DNA from: Bacteroidales bacterium UBA1769
GTDB taxonomy: Bacteria; Bacteroidota; Bacteroidia; Bacteroidales; UBA932
NCBI GenBank assembly: GCA_002314725.1
Contig: DCGV01000094.1
Location: forward strand, 1-6,786
Length of the DNA stretch: 6,786 nucleotides
Reading direction: 5' to 3'
A model generated the notes under the pieces. It was not told the DNA's origin and made no database searches. It saw only the letters and a list, made by a program, of their open reading frames with translations. Both the position numbers and the translations under genes were made by a program. Shown piece after piece: positions 1 to 6,678 of the stretch; position 1 is the stretch's first letter; each line of letters begins with the position of its first letter.

Positions 1-11
1 GTAATTATGAA

Positions 12-16
12 TAATG
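12..16 (+). promoter_or_regulatory. TAATG stop/start overlap at the upstream edge
   Basis: The TAA at 12-14 shares its A with the ATG at 14-16 of the first gene. The frame read through positions 3-11 (AAT TAT GAA) would end at this TAA. This is the same coupled arrangement as the other junctions in the block, so an upstream cotranscribed gene may end here. With only 13 bases available, this is suggestive; that frame is open for just three codons in the window. Confidence 0.35.
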
Positions 17-808
17 CAGGCTAAAATGTCGAATATTGCTGATATGGCAGGTTTAGCTAAGTTTATCAAAGCTGAACGAGAGTCTATATCCATGCTGGAA
101 ACATTATTGGGTATTAGTGGAGAGAAAATCAAACGAGTTGTTACTATGCTTCGTGTCATGAAGGGCTACACGTTTGATTCCGAGTGGGATGAGCGCAGAA
201 TACAAAAGGAACTCGCTACTAACGATACACTTATGATGGAATTCTGTGAGTTGTTTATCAACGGAAAGAATATGCCTAAATATCAGGCACTTATTCCTAA
301 CTTCATTCTTCAGGATTTTAAGATTGATGTAGACACAATCGGTCGTCTATCCAGTGAAGAATTTATGCGTTCCCTCATAAAAGCTCGCATGATTGCCGGA
401 TATAGTAGCCAATATTCACAAGTTTATGATAAACTGATTAAGAATAACCTTGGCTCGTTTGCATTGAAAGAAGGTCTTGAACTGACGCAGCGGGTTTTCA
501 TGAATACGCCTATTCCATGCTACATTATAACCGATAAGCGTAAACGTATCATTTTTACTTATAATTTTCAATCTACTACTAGCAATAATCAAAACAAATA
601 CGCTGATAACCATGTTGCGCCTATCTACGAGACAAGCAGATTAGAAGACGATACTCTTGTTGTAAACATTCTTGATGGCGCTGGTTGGATTGGCCGCTCT
701 AATGCATATAAGAAGATTTATCATGATTGCGACTTTTTCTTAAACCTGCAAAACATTGGTCAAGTTGAACAAATAATAGATTATTTTTTTAACAATATAT
801 CCTTATGA
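14..808 (+). CDS. DpnII/MboI-like restriction endonuclease-related protein, active site apparently degenerate
   Basis: A 264-residue protein. The C-terminal part (about residues 168-260) follows the end of DpnII/MboI-family type II endonucleases: a beta-strand pair, then VVNILDGAGWIGRSNAYKKI (217-236) and FFLNLQNIGQVEQII (241-255), matching the family's 'TDG.GW...R..L...F' and 'L.N...L' pattern. Residues 74-104 resemble the family's 'L.LL..NP..L..IPLLIA' helical stretch. The N-terminus (about 11-70) is helical and looks like a small DNA-binding domain. The strand that normally reads like IEVNFYSG appears here as IFTYNFQST (180-188), so the expected glutamate is Thr/Tyr, and the preceding G(L/M)D.N.RKNR-like segment is missing. 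I infer a catalytically weak or inactive relative used for DNA recognition. Start: ATG at 14 overlaps a possible upstream stop as TAATG; ATG at 26 is an alternative. The gene overlaps the next by ATGA. The family link is recalled by pattern, not searched. Confidence 0.7.
   Translation: MQAKMSNIADMAGLAKFIKAERESISMLETLLGISGEKIKRVVTMLRVMKGYTFDSEWDERRIQKELATNDTLMMEFCELFINGKNMPKYQALIPNFILQDFKIDVDTIGRLSSEEFMRSLIKARMIAGYSSQYSQVYDKLIKNNLGSFALKEGLELTQRVFMNTPIPCYIITDKRKRIIFTYNFQSTTSNNQNKYADNHVAPIYETSRLEDDTLVVNILDGAGWIGRSNAYKKIYHDCDFFLNLQNIGQVEQIIDYFFNNISL
805..808 (+). promoter_or_regulatory. ATGA translational-coupling junction, genes 1-2
   Basis: The ATG start of the ParB-like gene (805-807) overlaps the TGA stop of the DpnII-like gene (806-808). 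The preceding bases are T/A-rich (TTTTTTTAACAATATATCCTT) with no purine-rich ribosome binding site, so initiation probably depends on ribosomes ending the upstream gene, or on the AT-rich leader typical of Bacteroidota. Confidence 0.8.
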
Positions 809-2100
809 AAAAGGAAGATCGTATCGCCCTAATTTCAAGTATCACACACAATCAGGTCTTTGGCGAGGGCCGCAGATTGAGATACAAAGGCGAAACCAAG
901 GAATTCAAGATCTTTGAAATCCCAATGGAGGCGCTTATTTACAATGTGCAGAATGGACGTATAGGCAGTGTAGTTAAGACGTTTGAGCATAGTTATGGAG
1001 TTCTCGATCCTGAGAAACAAGAAGATTCACTAACTATTGCAAAGATGCTCTACAACTCTAATGAAATAGCCAACAAGAAAACTAGAGCTGATATTGCTAA
1101 ATGTGGTCAAATGGAGGCCGGCATCATCACTGCTGATGGTATTCTCGTGGACGGAAACCGTCGTGCTTCTCTTATGTGGTCCATTCTGACCGATCCAAAT
1201 GCAGATCCAAACGAGAAGGCTCGCTGTGAACGATTCCGTACAGTCGTTCTTCCTGAAAGTGCAACCCAGAAAGACATACTTCGTCTTGAAACTACCTATC
1301 AGTTAGGTACTGACGAAAAGGTTGGATACAATGCAATTGAAAAGTATCTCCATGCTCGTGATATGGAAGAGAAGGGCTTTTCCATTGGCGAGATAGAGGA
1401 ATATATGGGTGAGACAAACAGCTCTGTTCAAGAGCTTCTGGAGGTAGCAACATTAACAGATGACTATCTGGATAACTGTGATTGCGTAGGTCTATATACT
1501 CGTCTGCCTAAGGGTTTTGAAGATGATTTATTGAAGCTGAACACTGCTGTCAAGAAAATCCGTAAAGGCTCTATATCATGGATTCCGACCACAAAACTTA
1601 ATAAGGTAGAGACAGATTTGAAGGCTGTCTGCTTCGACTATATTCGTTTGAATATGAAGAAAGAAGATGGTTTCGAATTCCGCGATATTCTCCAGACTTC
1701 AGGTGGAAACTTTTTGCAAAATGAGGATGTTTGGAATGACTTTGTAGAGAACTGGCAAAATGCTGTAGATGAAGTAGAGGAGGAGTCTATTGATGCTATT
1801 ATTGACCGAGCAAGTGGTGAAGATCTGGAAAGAGAGCTGAACAAACGCGATAACAAATGGCGCGATACTGTTAAGGACTCTATGAAGGACGCTTTCAAAA
1901 ATGCAAAAGATATTATTGATAACCAGCGTGAGAAAGAGAAACCAAATGCTCTTCTTAGAAAGGTGATTAACGCTCTCAATGGTGTTGATCTGGAAACTGT
2001 TTATCGTATGAAAGATAAGACAGAGTTGAAAGAGCAAATGAAGGATATTAAACGCCTATTGGAAGATGTAGAAAAGGCCATTGCTGGCAACAATAATTAA
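805..2100 (+). CDS. ParB-like (ParB/Srx fold) protein with DGNRRAS motif
   Basis: A 431-residue protein. Residues 34-60 contain IPMEALIYNVQNGRI, the usual first strand and helix of the ParB/sulfiredoxin fold. Residues 106-122 read GIITADGILVDGNRRAS, matching the strand-hairpin plus GxRR box that in ParB proteins (GERR) binds CTP and in DndB/SspE-like proteins appears as DGQQR. Residues about 165-217 form a helical region with a helix-turn-helix-like GFSIGEIEEYMGETNSSVQE, similar in layout to the central ParB/KorB domain. The C-terminal third (about 320-430) is highly charged, rich in Glu, Asp and Lys, and probably a long helix or coiled coil for oligomerisation. There is no adjacent ParA ATPase, so plasmid partitioning is unlikely; a role as an NTP-dependent DNA clamp or switch in the operon is inferred. 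The start ATG overlaps the previous stop as ATGA, and no Shine-Dalgarno sequence is visible. DNA-nicking ParB-like nuclease activity is an alternative. Confidence 0.8.
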   Translation: MKKEDRIALISSITHNQVFGEGRRLRYKGETKEFKIFEIPMEALIYNVQNGRIGSVVKTFEHSYGVLDPEKQEDSLTIAKMLYNSNEIANKKTRADIAKCGQMEAGIITADGILVDGNRRASLMWSILTDPNADPNEKARCERFRTVVLPESATQKDILRLETTYQLGTDEKVGYNAIEKYLHARDMEEKGFSIGEIEEYMGETNSSVQELLEVATLTDDYLDNCDCVGLYTRLPKGFEDDLLKLNTAVKKIRKGSISWIPTTKLNKVETDLKAVCFDYIRLNMKKEDGFEFRDILQTSGGNFLQNEDVWNDFVENWQNAVDEVEEESIDAIIDRASGEDLERELNKRDNKWRDTVKDSMKDAFKNAKDIIDNQREKEKPNALLRKVINALNGVDLETVYRMKDKTELKEQMKDIKRLLEDVEKAIAGNNN

Positions 2101-2109
2101 TTCTGGTCA

Positions 2110-4074
2110 ATGACAATTACACTATCCGTTACACCATCCGGTAACTTCCGTATCACAGGAGATGTCGATGCTCTTATACGAAACAAAAGAGCACGACTTC
2201 TTTTGCGTTCTCAATTGCCATATGAGCAAGTCGGGAATGAACTTGTGATTGAAAGTAATGGCATGACCACGTCTGAGGTCAATGACATTCTCAAACTGGC
2301 TGCTGAATATATTGGTGCGGAGGTTGGTTACGACACAGTGATTAGTACTGGCCTTGCCGATTTTAAACGCAATGAGGAACTATTCGCCAAGTTCTCTCAG
2401 AAAGCCGAAAATATACGCAACAACCATTGTGATGTGGCTGACTTCAAACATTTTGAGGAAATCCTGGATGAGCACATGACTCATCGCCACTTGTATGAAC
2501 TGCAGATGTTATCTGCTTATCATCTTGCTTTTTCTCAGAATGCATGCAACTTCTCTGTTCCTGGTGCTGGTAAGACGAGTATAGTATATGGCGCATATAC
2601 CTACCTCAAAAATCTCCCGAAAGATAATCCTAAGCATGTTGACCGAATTCTAATAGTTGGTCCGCTGAGCTCATTTGGCCCCTGGGAGTTAGAATACGCA
2701 GAATGTTTTGGGCGAAAAGCTACATGCCAACGCATTGGTGGCATGATGAGTCTGGAAAAAAAGAAAGAGTATTTCTGTTCTGGCAAAGCTGAATTGACAC
2801 TCATTAGCTATCAGTCTTTAGCATCTGTTGTAGATGACGTTCGCTTCTTTCTCAAACAAGATAGAGTCATGCTCGTGTTGGATGAAGCACACAAAATTAA
2901 GAATACTAATGGAGGCGTACAGGCACGCGCTATCATGTCTCTTGCAGAAACGGCAACCTCACGTGTTGTATTAACAGGTACGCCTGCACCTAATGGATAT
3001 GATGATATTTATAACCTCTTCCATTTTATATGGCCGAACCATGATGTGATTTCATATACAGTTGGCCAGTTGCGGGATATGTCAAAGAATAACGAAGACC
3101 GTAGAGTTGGACGCATGATGAATAATATCAGCCCATATTTCATTCGCATACGTAAAAGTGACCTCAATCTTCCGCCCGCAACAGAGAATCCTCCGATCAT
3201 CGTTCCAATGAAAGAGTCTCAGCGCAAGATATATGACTATATTGAGCAAAGGTTTGTTGAAGAGGCGATGAATAATTCAGTAGACAGCTACTTCAAAAGC
3301 GCTCTCGTTAAGGCTAAGATGATTCGCCTTCAGCAGGCATCTACTAATCCTGCATTATTACGCGCACCATTGGCTCAATGTGCCGCAGAATATGATCTTG
3401 ACCTATCATCATGTTCGGTTCAAGACTCTGTGATAATGAGCGAAGTGATGAAATTTTATCGTGATGAGATACCTGCCAAGTTTGATGCATGCCTAAGTCT
3501 TGTTAAAGATTTAATCTCAAAAGGTGAGAAGGTGATAATCTGGGCAATGTTCATCAGTAATATTGAGTCTCTCAGTAAATTCTTATCACAGAACGGCATT
3601 GACAATCGCGTCCTATATGGGGCCACCCCTGTTGCAACAGATGATATGGATGATGAAGAACGCGAGTTGACACGTGAAGGGATTGTAAAGCAGTTCCATG
3701 ATCCTGATTGTCCATACAAGGTTATTATTGCCAACGCTTTTGCGGTTGCCGAATCCATCTCTCTTCATAAAGCATGTCATAATGCAATCTATATGGAACG
3801 CTCTTTTAACTGCGCCCATTACATGCAGTCGAAAGATCGTATTCATCGCTATGGTCTAGCCAAAGACGTAGTAACCAATTACTATTACCTGCTGTCAGAG
3901 GAGTCTGTCGACGAAACAGTTGATACTCGTCTTCGTATGAAAGAGTCTCGTATGCTGGAAATTATCGAAAGTATGCCAATACCTTTGTTTGATAATATTA
4001 CCGATGAGGGTGATGAAGATATAAAAGCAATTTTGTCTGACTATGTTAAACGAAAGGCTCGACAATCTAAGTAG
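2110..4074 (+). CDS. SNF2-type superfamily 2 DNA helicase/translocase
   Basis: A 654-residue cytoplasmic ATPase. Motif order: Q-like LYELQMLSAYH (128-138); Walker A SVPGAGKTS (149-157) with Lys155; motif Ia region ILIVGPLSSFGPWELE (180-195); Walker B LVLDEAHKIKN (255-265) with DEAH at 258-261; motif III VVLTGTPAPN (286-295); motif IV region KVIIWAMFISNIESL (474-488); motif V NAFAVAESISLHKACHNAIYM (542-562); and motif VI QSKDRIHRYG (573-582) with Arg577 and Arg580. This is the full two-RecA-lobe core of SNF2/RapA-like translocases, which use ATP to move along double-stranded DNA, often without strand separation. Two oddities: VPGAGKT replaces the common D.MGLGKT, and motif V has AVAES where most relatives have a Gly-rich segment. 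Residues 1-120 form an accessory domain I do not recognise. It starts 9 bp after the ParB-like gene, with no Shine-Dalgarno, and its end overlaps the next gene by 32 bp. In this operon it is the likely motor of the complex. Confidence 0.93.
   Translation: MTITLSVTPSGNFRITGDVDALIRNKRARLLLRSQLPYEQVGNELVIESNGMTTSEVNDILKLAAEYIGAEVGYDTVISTGLADFKRNEELFAKFSQKAENIRNNHCDVADFKHFEEILDEHMTHRHLYELQMLSAYHLAFSQNACNFSVPGAGKTSIVYGAYTYLKNLPKDNPKHVDRILIVGPLSSFGPWELEYAECFGRKATCQRIGGMMSLEKKKEYFCSGKAELTLISYQSLASVVDDVRFFLKQDRVMLVLDEAHKIKNTNGGVQARAIMSLAETATSRVVLTGTPAPNGYDDIYNLFHFIWPNHDVISYTVGQLRDMSKNNEDRRVGRMMNNISPYFIRIRKSDLNLPPATENPPIIVPMKESQRKIYDYIEQRFVEEAMNNSVDSYFKSALVKAKMIRLQQASTNPALLRAPLAQCAAEYDLDLSSCSVQDSVIMSEVMKFYRDEIPAKFDACLSLVKDLISKGEKVIIWAMFISNIESLSKFLSQNGIDNRVLYGATPVATDDMDDEERELTREGIVKQFHDPDCPYKVIIANAFAVAESISLHKACHNAIYMERSFNCAHYMQSKDRIHRYGLAKDVVTNYYYLLSEESVDETVDTRLRMKESRMLEIIESMPIPLFDNITDEGDEDIKAILSDYVKRKARQSK
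4043..4074 (+). promoter_or_regulatory. 32-bp overlap between the helicase and DUF3883 genes
   Basis: The helicase reading frame stops with TAG at 4072-4074, while the DUF3883 gene's first ATG is at 4043-4045 in another frame. The next in-frame Met is about 60 codons later, inside the winged-helix region, so the overlapping start is the best choice unless a non-ATG start is used. The overlap argues for tightly linked expression of motor and nuclease. Confidence 0.65.
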
Positions 4075-5008
4075 CATCGGCGATAAACAAAGTGTCCTGG
4101 CCGTCATATCATGCTTACTGCATGGTACGACATCTTTTACGTCTTTGCAACAGTACTTGTTCTCAAAATTAGGTATTAAGACATCGGAAACACTTCATAT
4201 TGTTACTCTTCTGGAGTCTATGGGCTTGCTTCTCGTAAAAGAGGATGAGCTAATTTGTGATTTACAAATACCAAATAATGAGCCTTTAGATGAATATTTC
4301 ATACGACAATATATCAATTTCCTGATATCAGAAGAAGTTATAAATCTCAGTTTTGTAGAGTATGACTTATTAACTGATTCCTATAAGCTACCATCGAAAA
4401 GTTTTAAGTACAGACATGCCGGATATCGCAATCTATTGATCTCCTTTGGTGTTCTTATTCTGCGTCGAGATAGAATGTATGATATAAGTCAACTGCTGAG
4501 CCAGTTTCTCCATCGTCCTGGATTAGTGAAGAAACTGTCTCAGAAACGGCTAATAGAGATATTGGAGGCAGAGGAAAAGATGGGAGAAATGGGAGAGCTG
4601 TTTGTTCTCGAATATGAAAAAAAACGACTTGGTCTCCCACTTTCAAATAAGATCAAGCAAGTTTCGTTAATAGATGTTTCTTCTGGATTTGATATAGCTT
4701 CCTTTAATTCGATGTGCTCATCAGAACATGACCGTTATATCGAGGTTAAAACATACAAAGGTGAACCACATTTCCATTGGTCTCGTAATGAGAAGACAAA
4801 GGCATCTATCTTACGCGATCACTATTATATCTATCTAGTTGATTATGACCGCATGAATCAACATGGGTACATACCACAGATTATTCAAGATCCGATAGCG
4901 AATGTCTTTGAGTCAACAGATTGGAGCAAAACGATTGATTCATACCTTATAGAGCGTATATACCCTGAGGAGTTATACCAGAATAACATAGAGGTCGAAG
5001 AAGAGTGA
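4043..5008 (+). CDS. DUF3883-domain PD-(D/E)XK nuclease-like protein
   Basis: A 321-residue protein. Residues about 15-75 look like a winged-helix domain: three predicted helices, then a hairpin (GLLLVKEDELICDL). Residues about 85-170 are mostly helical and unassigned. The C-terminal domain (about 175-300) matches DUF3883, a PD-(D/E)XK-fold domain common in helicase-linked restriction and defence proteins. Its motifs are the helix AEEKMGEMGELFVLEYEKKR (176-195) with Glu185, SGFDIASF (214-221) with Asp217, IEVKTY (233-238) with Glu234 and Lys236, then WSRNE (246-250) and the strand YYIYLV (261-266). All expected catalytic positions appear to be present, so this is the best candidate for the DNA-cutting subunit. 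The only usable ATG lies inside the helicase gene, a 32-bp overlap that suggests translational coupling. The next gene begins at or within 6 bp of its stop. Nuclease activity is inferred from the motifs. Confidence 0.85.
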   Translation: MLNERLDNLSSIGDKQSVLAVISCLLHGTTSFTSLQQYLFSKLGIKTSETLHIVTLLESMGLLLVKEDELICDLQIPNNEPLDEYFIRQYINFLISEEVINLSFVEYDLLTDSYKLPSKSFKYRHAGYRNLLISFGVLILRRDRMYDISQLLSQFLHRPGLVKKLSQKRLIEILEAEEKMGEMGELFVLEYEKKRLGLPLSNKIKQVSLIDVSSGFDIASFNSMCSSEHDRYIEVKTYKGEPHFHWSRNEKTKASILRDHYYIYLVDYDRMNQHGYIPQIIQDPIANVFESTDWSKTIDSYLIERIYPEELYQNNIEVEEE

Positions 5009-5013
5009 CAATG
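5005..5013 (+). promoter_or_regulatory. GTGACAATG junction with two possible starts, genes 4-5
   Basis: GTG at 5005-5007 overlaps the TGA stop of the DUF3883 gene (5006-5008), and an in-frame ATG follows at 5011-5013. The purine-rich stretch GAGGTCGAAGAAGAG just upstream (4991-5005) is the only Shine-Dalgarno-like tract in front of any gene here. It favours initiation at the ATG, with the GTG as an alternative adding two residues. Confidence 0.6.
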
Positions 5014-6645
5014 GCAAACGAGATTAAAAATCTATCATACTACAAGATGTGCTTTCTGCACCTTAATCGTAGTACCCGCAAAGGCGAGAAGGCGCCTCAC
5101 AAGCCAGTTCTTTTGCTTGCAATGATTGATCGAGTTGAGCAGCTCCTGTCAATGGGGCTTGCTGGCCACCGCATGATTAATCAGTACCTCATAGATCTAA
5201 ATCCAAAGCTAGAGCAATTTTTCTATACCAATTGGAATATATACGTTAAATCCGAGTTATTTACCCCATCTTTTTCAACACCTTTCTTCCATATGGAAGG
5301 TGAGCCTTTCTGGAAATTAGCGATGAAAAAAGATGCTAAACCGCAAGGCAGTCAAGGAGAATCACAATTGTATAAATACTACTTGGGGGCATATATCGAT
5401 GAAGAGTTGATGCTTTTGCTCCTGGAGGATGATGCGCGTAATGAGTTGCGTCAACTTCTGATTGATATGATACAGAAGAAGGACCTGGCACTCTCTTTTG
5501 ACGAGCCGGCATTAGCTGACATGTCAGAGTCAAAGACATTCGATTTGCGTGAAGCTCATCTAAAGTTTTGGACCAAATTTATAGATTATTCAAATCAACA
5601 TGGCGGCCTCTTCGCATCTCGTAAACCATCAAAGGATCAATGGCTCACCCGTACTGAGAATGGTGTTATAGTATCCATTGTACTTAAGAAAACATCGTGC
5701 GCTGTTGAGTTGAATATAAAAGAGGGCTCCAAGGAAAAAAGCGACGAAGCATTCTATCGTCTTATGACGGATAAGACTCATATTGAAGTTGAGCTTGGAC
5801 CAATAGTTTGGCATATTAAGGAGAATAGCATATCTGCCAAGATATACCAGGAAATAGAGAAGTCATTCCTGGTGCCACAAGATGAGTCTGCGATATTTCA
5901 GTTTTTCACAGAGCGTTCCGCGAGGTTTGTTAAGGTATTTGAGCCATATTTCAAGCAAACGTCAGAAACAGAGAAGGCACAAACAGAACAGCCATGTGAG
6001 TTGCCATCTGAAGATGAAATGTGCAGGTTATTTCAGGATTATATGCGTAATGACGGCACATCGGAAGGGTCTGTCAAGAAGTATTCTATCCAAGTTGCCC
6101 GAAATGCAGAAGTACGAGATATCGTAAAAAGAATAACAGGTAAAGACTCTCTCTATAAAGTATTATCTCCGGAGGATGCGGGTAAGGTTCGTCTGGAAGT
6201 CAAATCTTCGCCCTGTGATATCAAAGGCAATCATATGTATTCAGTGGGTATTTCCCACTATATCAAGTTTCTTACAGTTATCGCAGCAACACTACCAAAG
6301 CCGTCAGAAACGGTATCGACTCCGGATCGAAAAAAACGAATTGGCTGGTCGGACGAGGAAATGATTCTGTCGCTTGACCTGTATTTTAGAACACCCTATA
6401 ACAAACGCACGAGAAATAATCCTGAAATTATTGAATTAGCTAAGCTCATAGGGCGTACTCCTGCGTCAGTTGTTCTACGTATGGCAAACTATCTGTGTTT
6501 CGATATTGAGGAACAGAAGCTTGGTCACAAAGGTATGGAAGGAGGTGCACGGCAGTGTAAGCCATTCTGGGCTAAGTATTTTGATAATAGAGAACTACTC
6601 CACAAACAAGCCTTGGAAATAAAGCTTTCAAAAAAGCAATTCTAA
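5011..6645 (+). CDS. Multidomain reader-like protein: McrA/HNH-type head domain, DUF4268, HNH-associated C-terminal domain, no HNH
   Basis: A 544-residue protein from ATG 5011; GTG at 5005, overlapping the upstream stop as GTGA, would add two residues. Three parts are visible. First, residues 5-155 carry KAPHKPVLLLAMID (27-40), an F..NW segment (70-76) and TPFFHMEGEPFWKL (90-103). This head domain is widespread in HNH endonucleases of the modified-DNA-restricting type, and in ScoMcrA-like enzymes I recall it as the DNA sulfur-binding domain. Second, residues about 180-310 match DUF4268: LKFWTKFIDY, LFASRKPSKDQWL (200-212), VELNIKE (232-238), then E.ELG.I.W. Third, after a linker and a small domain with GNHMYSVGISHYIKFL (406-421), residues 445-540 match the domain usually placed before an HNH nuclease (WSDEEMILSLDLYFRTPYNK, NPEIIELAKLIGRTPASVVLRM). 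No H-N-H, GIY-YIG or clear PD-(D/E)XK motif is seen, so a recognition role is inferred. It closes the operon. Confidence 0.8.
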   Translation: MANEIKNLSYYKMCFLHLNRSTRKGEKAPHKPVLLLAMIDRVEQLLSMGLAGHRMINQYLIDLNPKLEQFFYTNWNIYVKSELFTPSFSTPFFHMEGEPFWKLAMKKDAKPQGSQGESQLYKYYLGAYIDEELMLLLLEDDARNELRQLLIDMIQKKDLALSFDEPALADMSESKTFDLREAHLKFWTKFIDYSNQHGGLFASRKPSKDQWLTRTENGVIVSIVLKKTSCAVELNIKEGSKEKSDEAFYRLMTDKTHIEVELGPIVWHIKENSISAKIYQEIEKSFLVPQDESAIFQFFTERSARFVKVFEPYFKQTSETEKAQTEQPCELPSEDEMCRLFQDYMRNDGTSEGSVKKYSIQVARNAEVRDIVKRITGKDSLYKVLSPEDAGKVRLEVKSSPCDIKGNHMYSVGISHYIKFLTVIAATLPKPSETVSTPDRKKRIGWSDEEMILSLDLYFRTPYNKRTRNNPEIIELAKLIGRTPASVVLRMANYLCFDIEEQKLGHKGMEGGARQCKPFWAKYFDNRELLHKQALEIKLSKKQF

Positions 6646-6678
6646 TAGAAGTAACCGGCATAACCTCAAGCATCAGAT

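Noticed and set aside
1638..1979. 113-codon minus-strand open frame, rich in Ser, Arg and Phe
   Set aside because: It lies entirely within the ParB-like gene on the opposite strand. Its low-complexity composition mirrors the Glu/Asp/Lys-rich coding strand, and it shows no recognisable domain.
1699..2037. 112-codon minus-strand open frame with hydrophobic stretches
   Set aside because: Another antisense shadow of the charged ParB C-terminus; the apparent hydrophobicity is what reading Lys/Glu codons in reverse produces.
805..2100. ParB gene as evidence of plasmid or chromosome partitioning
   Set aside because: No ParA-type ATPase neighbour and no parS-like repeat seen; the neighbours are restriction-type proteins.
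3456..3846. Two overlapping minus-strand frames (100 and 77 codons) inside the helicase
   Set aside because: The sense strand carries clear helicase motifs IV-VI across this stretch, so these are antisense shadows.
5882..6364. Two plus-strand frames (81 and 62 codons) out of phase with gene 5
   Set aside because: The main frame through this stretch has recognisable domain sequence (end of DUF4268 and the HNH-associated region); the alternative frames look random and Arg/Ser-rich.
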